Assembly: GCA_039881145.1 (NCBI GenBank)
Contig: JAYKKI010000005.1
Coordinates: forward strand, 27,297,001-27,361,000
Source of the DNA: Druceiella hillmani
Taxonomy: Eukaryota; Arthropoda; Insecta; Lepidoptera; Hepialidae
Direction: 5' to 3'
Length of the DNA: 64,000 nucleotides
In this document: in pieces, positions 60,195 to 64,000 of the stretch
How positions within the stretch are numbered: the first letter of the stretch is position 1
Layout of the letters: the number at the start of each line of letters is the position of its first letter
Notes under the pieces: model-generated
Told to the model about the DNA's origin: nothing
Seen by the model: the letters and a program-made list of their open reading frames with translations, nothing else
Databases searched by the model: none
Position numbers and translations under genes: made by a program

Positions 60195-60196
60195 TA

Positions 60197-62429
60197 GAGG
60201 GCGTATTATATTATCCTAGAGTTGAAAGCTGCGTCATTTAGTAAAAGAGTACGTACCTTGATTGAGTAGTTAAAAGGCACAATTGGATATTTGACTAAAT
60301 TTTTTTTATTTCATTAATCATAATTTCAAGGTACAAGCTGATGAAGAGTGAAAACATTTTTTAATAATCTTAAAAATTGACCGAGTTATAAAAGTTTAAA
60401 TTTAATATTTAGACAGGGACGGCAATGCTGTGTTGTGAGGTCATTTTTAATATTGCACATTATATTCTACAAGAGGAAAAGAGACAGGTATATACCCAAC
60501 CCTATCTGTATCTTCAAATTTAGAAGCATATAACTGGCTTATTTTTCAATCAATTTTTGAATTTTTTTAAAGATTCGTTTTTAATTAACTTATATTTCAC
60601 AATATTGTACGAAAAATATAAAAATTCAGAATGAGTCAACTACTGTATTATATTGACTGTAATGTGCAGTTATTCAGTGTATACTTAGATAATAAGTTGA
60701 TAAGAAAAAAGGATAAACTATTGTTGATTACTGTAAATGAATATAAAACGCATGAAAATGATTACTTGTCAACATATTAGCATTAAAATCCAAGCGTACA
60801 AATAAGTATGAGGTATGTGTTTTCCAATTCATCCGAAATATACACTCGTTTACTTCTATATGTTTATGTAAAACAAGAAGTACGTGCAGTGCGTACACAG
60901 CGGGTATGAATGAAATTGTCGAAATATTTCTGAAGAGGACGAAGCTGACGAACTAACCCTTTGACTTGTTATTCATTATGAAATAATACCTCATCGACAC
61001 GTGGTCGGTTAGTTAATGTTAATATTGTTGAGTAAAATTTTAATTCCTAACAAAATTAAAGCAGTCGTGAACATACAAAACATTTCAAGTGACAGTGGTA
61101 AATTTATTTATACCTGTTTCCCAGCATTATATCGCCACCCTCTGCTCAGTTGAGGCAAGTAGCAACATTTGTTCCATAGTAGTTACGCTGGAACGTTTTA
61201 TTGCCAGATTCTTCCCTGGTACAGGTTTATTCATTTTTGTGTGTTTTCACCTTTCTTCCTTTTGTTTTAATCTTTGATTCAACTATGTCCAGCGGGTCTT
61301 TTCACAGGTATTTTTTATGTTACAGACGTTGACCAAAATGTCTATACTGACGTCGGTAAAGTTCTATCGAGGGGCGGCGGATTTGATCGTGCTTTCGACA
61401 AATAAAGCGAACGGCGTGTATCTGACTGAGGAGGTTAAAAGCTTCTCCTTGTTTTGTTTATCACGTTGCCTATTGTCAGTGATACATTTTAATCCGCCTA
61501 GAAGATGGTTCATATTTACTCAAACTTTCTGGCAGTAGTTTACTGTACAATTATTCTACGTAAACAAATAACCCGTTGCAATTACAAAATCTCTTTTCAG
61601 CTAATATATGTATAAATGAGTGACAAAATTGTTCAAAATTGTAAAAAATCCCCAATTTGTCAAGATTTCGTACAGAAATAAAGGATTTTGATATCTTATA
61701 TAACTTCTGCGATATTTTTTTCCAAGAAATGAAGTGTTGTCGCTTAAGTCGCTATGGTCCAGTGCATTATTGGGTTTATACCTACCTGTTTTTTAAAGGC
61801 ATAAGAAATAGAAAGTAAGGTATTCAAAACAAAGAGAAATAAAATAAGGCACCGGGGACGGTCAGTTTTACATATTTTCTGCAATTTACGGTACAGTAAA
61901 GAACAACAAAACTTTATTTCTGCAGAAATGTGAGTTCTTAAATGACCTGACGAGCAATAAGTTTAGTTTATTGTAGGCGGACGAAATGCTTAATGTTCGA
62001 CATATCGCGGTCTCAACTTCCCCAACTTTTCAATCCTTTTTGTATATAGCAATGGCCGTGATCAAGAAAGTGTTCAGTTTAGACCTCGACATAAATATAT
62101 ATTCTATTATTTACTGGCGCGCAATACCTTACAAACAATTACACGTTGCTTGTCCTGAACATCCATAAATTAAACACATTTAAGTTATGAAATTCAAGCT
62201 GAGTTCGCAATTTAATATATGACTTGTAGCCCGAACGAACAAACTAAATGCTACCAGTATGTGTAATAGCTGACATGTCTATCAAATTAATGCCTATAAA
62301 ATTACATGGAACATCGCGTTGAACAATTTTTCTATCAGACGTTAAAATTGATTTACGTCATTTTAAGCGCCGATTTATAGGAAAAAATAAGCTGTAACCT
62401 GTCAGTTTAGCTATATTTAGAGTAAAATT
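60197..62429. other. AT-rich noncoding DNA
   Basis: No gene recognised. A GC-balanced 73-codon plus frame at 61317-61538, preceded by an acceptor-like TTTTTTATGTTACAG, is the only candidate exon, without supporting context. Confidence 0.4.
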
Positions 62430-62595
62430 AGCACGCACGCACGTACGCACGCAAGCACGCTCACACGCTCGCACGCACGCACACGCATGCATGTATGCAC
62501 GCATGCACGCTCTCTCGCACGCATGCGTGCGTTCGTCCCCGATGGCACGCACGCCAATGAGCGCGTTCGGGTGCGTGTGCGTGCACGTTCGCGTG
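62430..62595. repeat. GCAC/CGCA-rich alternating purine-pyrimidine tract
   Basis: About 165 bp of degenerate GCAC, GCAT and GTGC units, switching from GCACGCAC-type to GTGCGTGT-type on the same strand near 62525-62585. The tract is strongly alternating and GC-rich in an AT-rich region, and so able in principle to adopt Z-form DNA. The 90-codon minus frame rich in Cys-Val-Arg-Ala is an artefact. Confidence 0.9.
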
Positions 62596-63271
62596 AATCT
62601 AATTTTCCATTTTATAAATACACATATCATATTTTGTTAGTGACTTTAATTCCTTGAATTAGTTATTGTGATGCCCGTTTCTTGTTCTTATTCATTTTAT
62701 TAGTTTATTATTGTGTATTTTACTCGTGACTGTTTAAAACGGTGTAATATTGTCATGTATGTGAGATTTTAGAATTTATATTTTATTAAACAAATAATGT
62801 AATTCAGAATGGCATTACATATGTTTCGTAGTTAACCGGGAGTTGCATTTTGTAAAAAATGTTGGGCCAGCCTAGACGATAATTTCACTTTTTTTTCTAT
62901 AAATTAAAAAAAAATTAATTGAAAACAACGTATTAATAAAAAGAATGCCGCTGATGATTTAAATAAAAAAAGTCGATTTAAAAAGCGCTTTTACTACGAT
63001 GTAACTTAAATTCGCGGAAATTATTTTAGTTAAATTAATCGCTTTTAATTTATGTTTTTTTATGTAATAACTAATAAACGGTGTAATGTTCACTGGTGTT
63101 AAACTGCATTTGTTTCGTTCTAAGCAATTCGAAAACTTATGATAAAAATATTACAGCAGCATTTGTAGAGACATAGTTCATAACGTGTTAAAGCAAGGCG
63201 TGGATCACTACATCCTCGATGTGTTGGCCACAATTTAACACCATTTGCATTAATATTGGTACTTATTAATG

Positions 63272-63273
<2 letters not shown>
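62596..63273. other. AT-rich noncoding DNA
   Basis: Nothing recognised. Confidence 0.5.

Positions 63274-63325
<52 letters not shown>
63274..63325. repeat. (TA)n microsatellite
   Basis: About 52 bp of TA repeat with a TTTA interruption near the end. Confidence 0.97.
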
Positions 63326-63795
63326 AGCTGTATAGTTTTCGGCCTTTGCAAGCATTGCACGCTCTTGCTTTCTATAAACTGTATAAAATTTATTAACTCT
63401 TATTTGAATGGCACTGTTTAAAATTCCTTCGTCGTTCAAATCCAACTATTGTTCTATATTTTGATTGTTTTGTATTACACTATAAGTATTAGATAACAAG
63501 TAAGCTTTATCAGTGGTCATTATTATTATGTATATTCAACTAATTTACCACTATGTATCCAGATAAATGGTTTTCTTTAATACCCTCCTTATTGCAAAAC
63601 TAAATAGTAATAAAAGAATTTTCTTTTATTTACACCGAGTATCGCTAGGAAAAAATGTCTTGTTAACATTTGTCATCACTCTTGCTTTAAAGTTTGTCCC
63701 CACACATATTCATGTCAAAATTATATTTGAGTACATATACCCTTTTGGCAATAACGTAACGATTTACAAACCTTCGAAAAAAAAAGAAAAAAAAA

Positions 63796-63831
<36 letters not shown>

Positions 63832-64000
63832 TTTTTTTAAGTATTTGTGACAACAACTAGTTGCCAAAAATATTTTAAAATAGTAAAAGAAACAATTATG
63901 CCCAGAATATTTTTTTTAAACAATTTAAATAGTATTTTCACAAACAAAACGTAAACACCATTTGCAATGTTTGCTATTGACTTTGGCTCGGCGCACGTTC
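63326..64000. other. AT-rich noncoding DNA
   Basis: Contains a (TA)n run at 63799-63828 preceded by an A-rich tract. The 97-codon frame at 63567-63860 runs through both and has no recognisable domain. Confidence 0.5.

Noticed and set aside
61317..61538. GC-balanced frame after an acceptor-like site, considered as an exon
   Set aside because: No recognisable domain, and no matching donor or partner exon found.
62358..62630. Cys/Ala/Arg-rich 90-codon minus frame
   Set aside because: It is a translation of the GCAC-type simple repeat.

Overview
The window looks like a piece of an AT-rich animal genome, most likely an arthropod and probably an insect. The reasons are its decayed transposons (a pogo/Tigger-like element, a piggyBac, a Helitron, and LINE pieces of the R1/Jockey and related types common in insects), its long (TA)n tracts, its many old dispersed repeats, and a short run of the insect-type telomere motif (CCTAA). 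I cannot name the species. I found no convincing host gene, tRNA or rRNA. Almost every long open frame is either a (TA)n translation or chance, so the window reads as intergenic DNA or one very large intron.

Layout. 1-7 kb: AT-rich DNA with TA microsatellites, the first copy of a fold-back repeat (HF1, 2784-2948), and one copy each of dispersed families Rep-A and Rep-E. 7-9.2 kb: a ~60-bp minisatellite and a LINE C-terminal scrap. 10.96-13.76 kb: a decayed pogo/Tigger-like transposon on the minus strand, interrupted by HF2. 16.3-17.4 kb: HF3 and a Rep-C copy. 20.7-21.1 kb: a second LINE C-terminal fragment. 22.8 kb: a long stem-loop resembling a microRNA precursor. 28.1-30.8 kb: a 32-bp array and a ~155-bp array. 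32.5-35.2 kb: an internally deleted piggyBac with a Helitron nested in it. 38.1-40 kb: a decayed R1/Jockey-type LINE (gag zinc knuckles, then endonuclease). 45-48 kb: a perfect 25-bp inverted repeat, Rep-B and Rep-C copies and a third LINE C-terminus. 50.0 and 57.1 kb: HF4 and HF5. 54.9-55.3 kb: an exactly 12 x 38-bp homogeneous array. 59.9-60.2 kb: a compact CpG-rich MITE with TA target duplication. 62.4-62.6 kb: a GCAC-rich alternating purine/pyrimidine tract.

The most interesting signal is the HF family. Its five copies (2784, 12313, 16300, 49981, 57116) each contain, in one or both arms, a sequence that folds like a minimal type I hammerhead ribozyme: CTGAAGA core, GAAA, GUC cleavage triplet and a four-pair stem I. 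Four copies carry inverted second arms of differing length. Three are flanked by direct repeats of 10, 12 and 13 bp and a fourth by 6 bp. One end is conserved and the other varies. That combination points to target-primed retrotransposition of a hammerhead-bearing RNA, as known for Penelope-like elements. The fold-back architecture would be a distinctive non-autonomous derivative. The visible copies all carry core or stem defects, so catalytic activity is not claimed.
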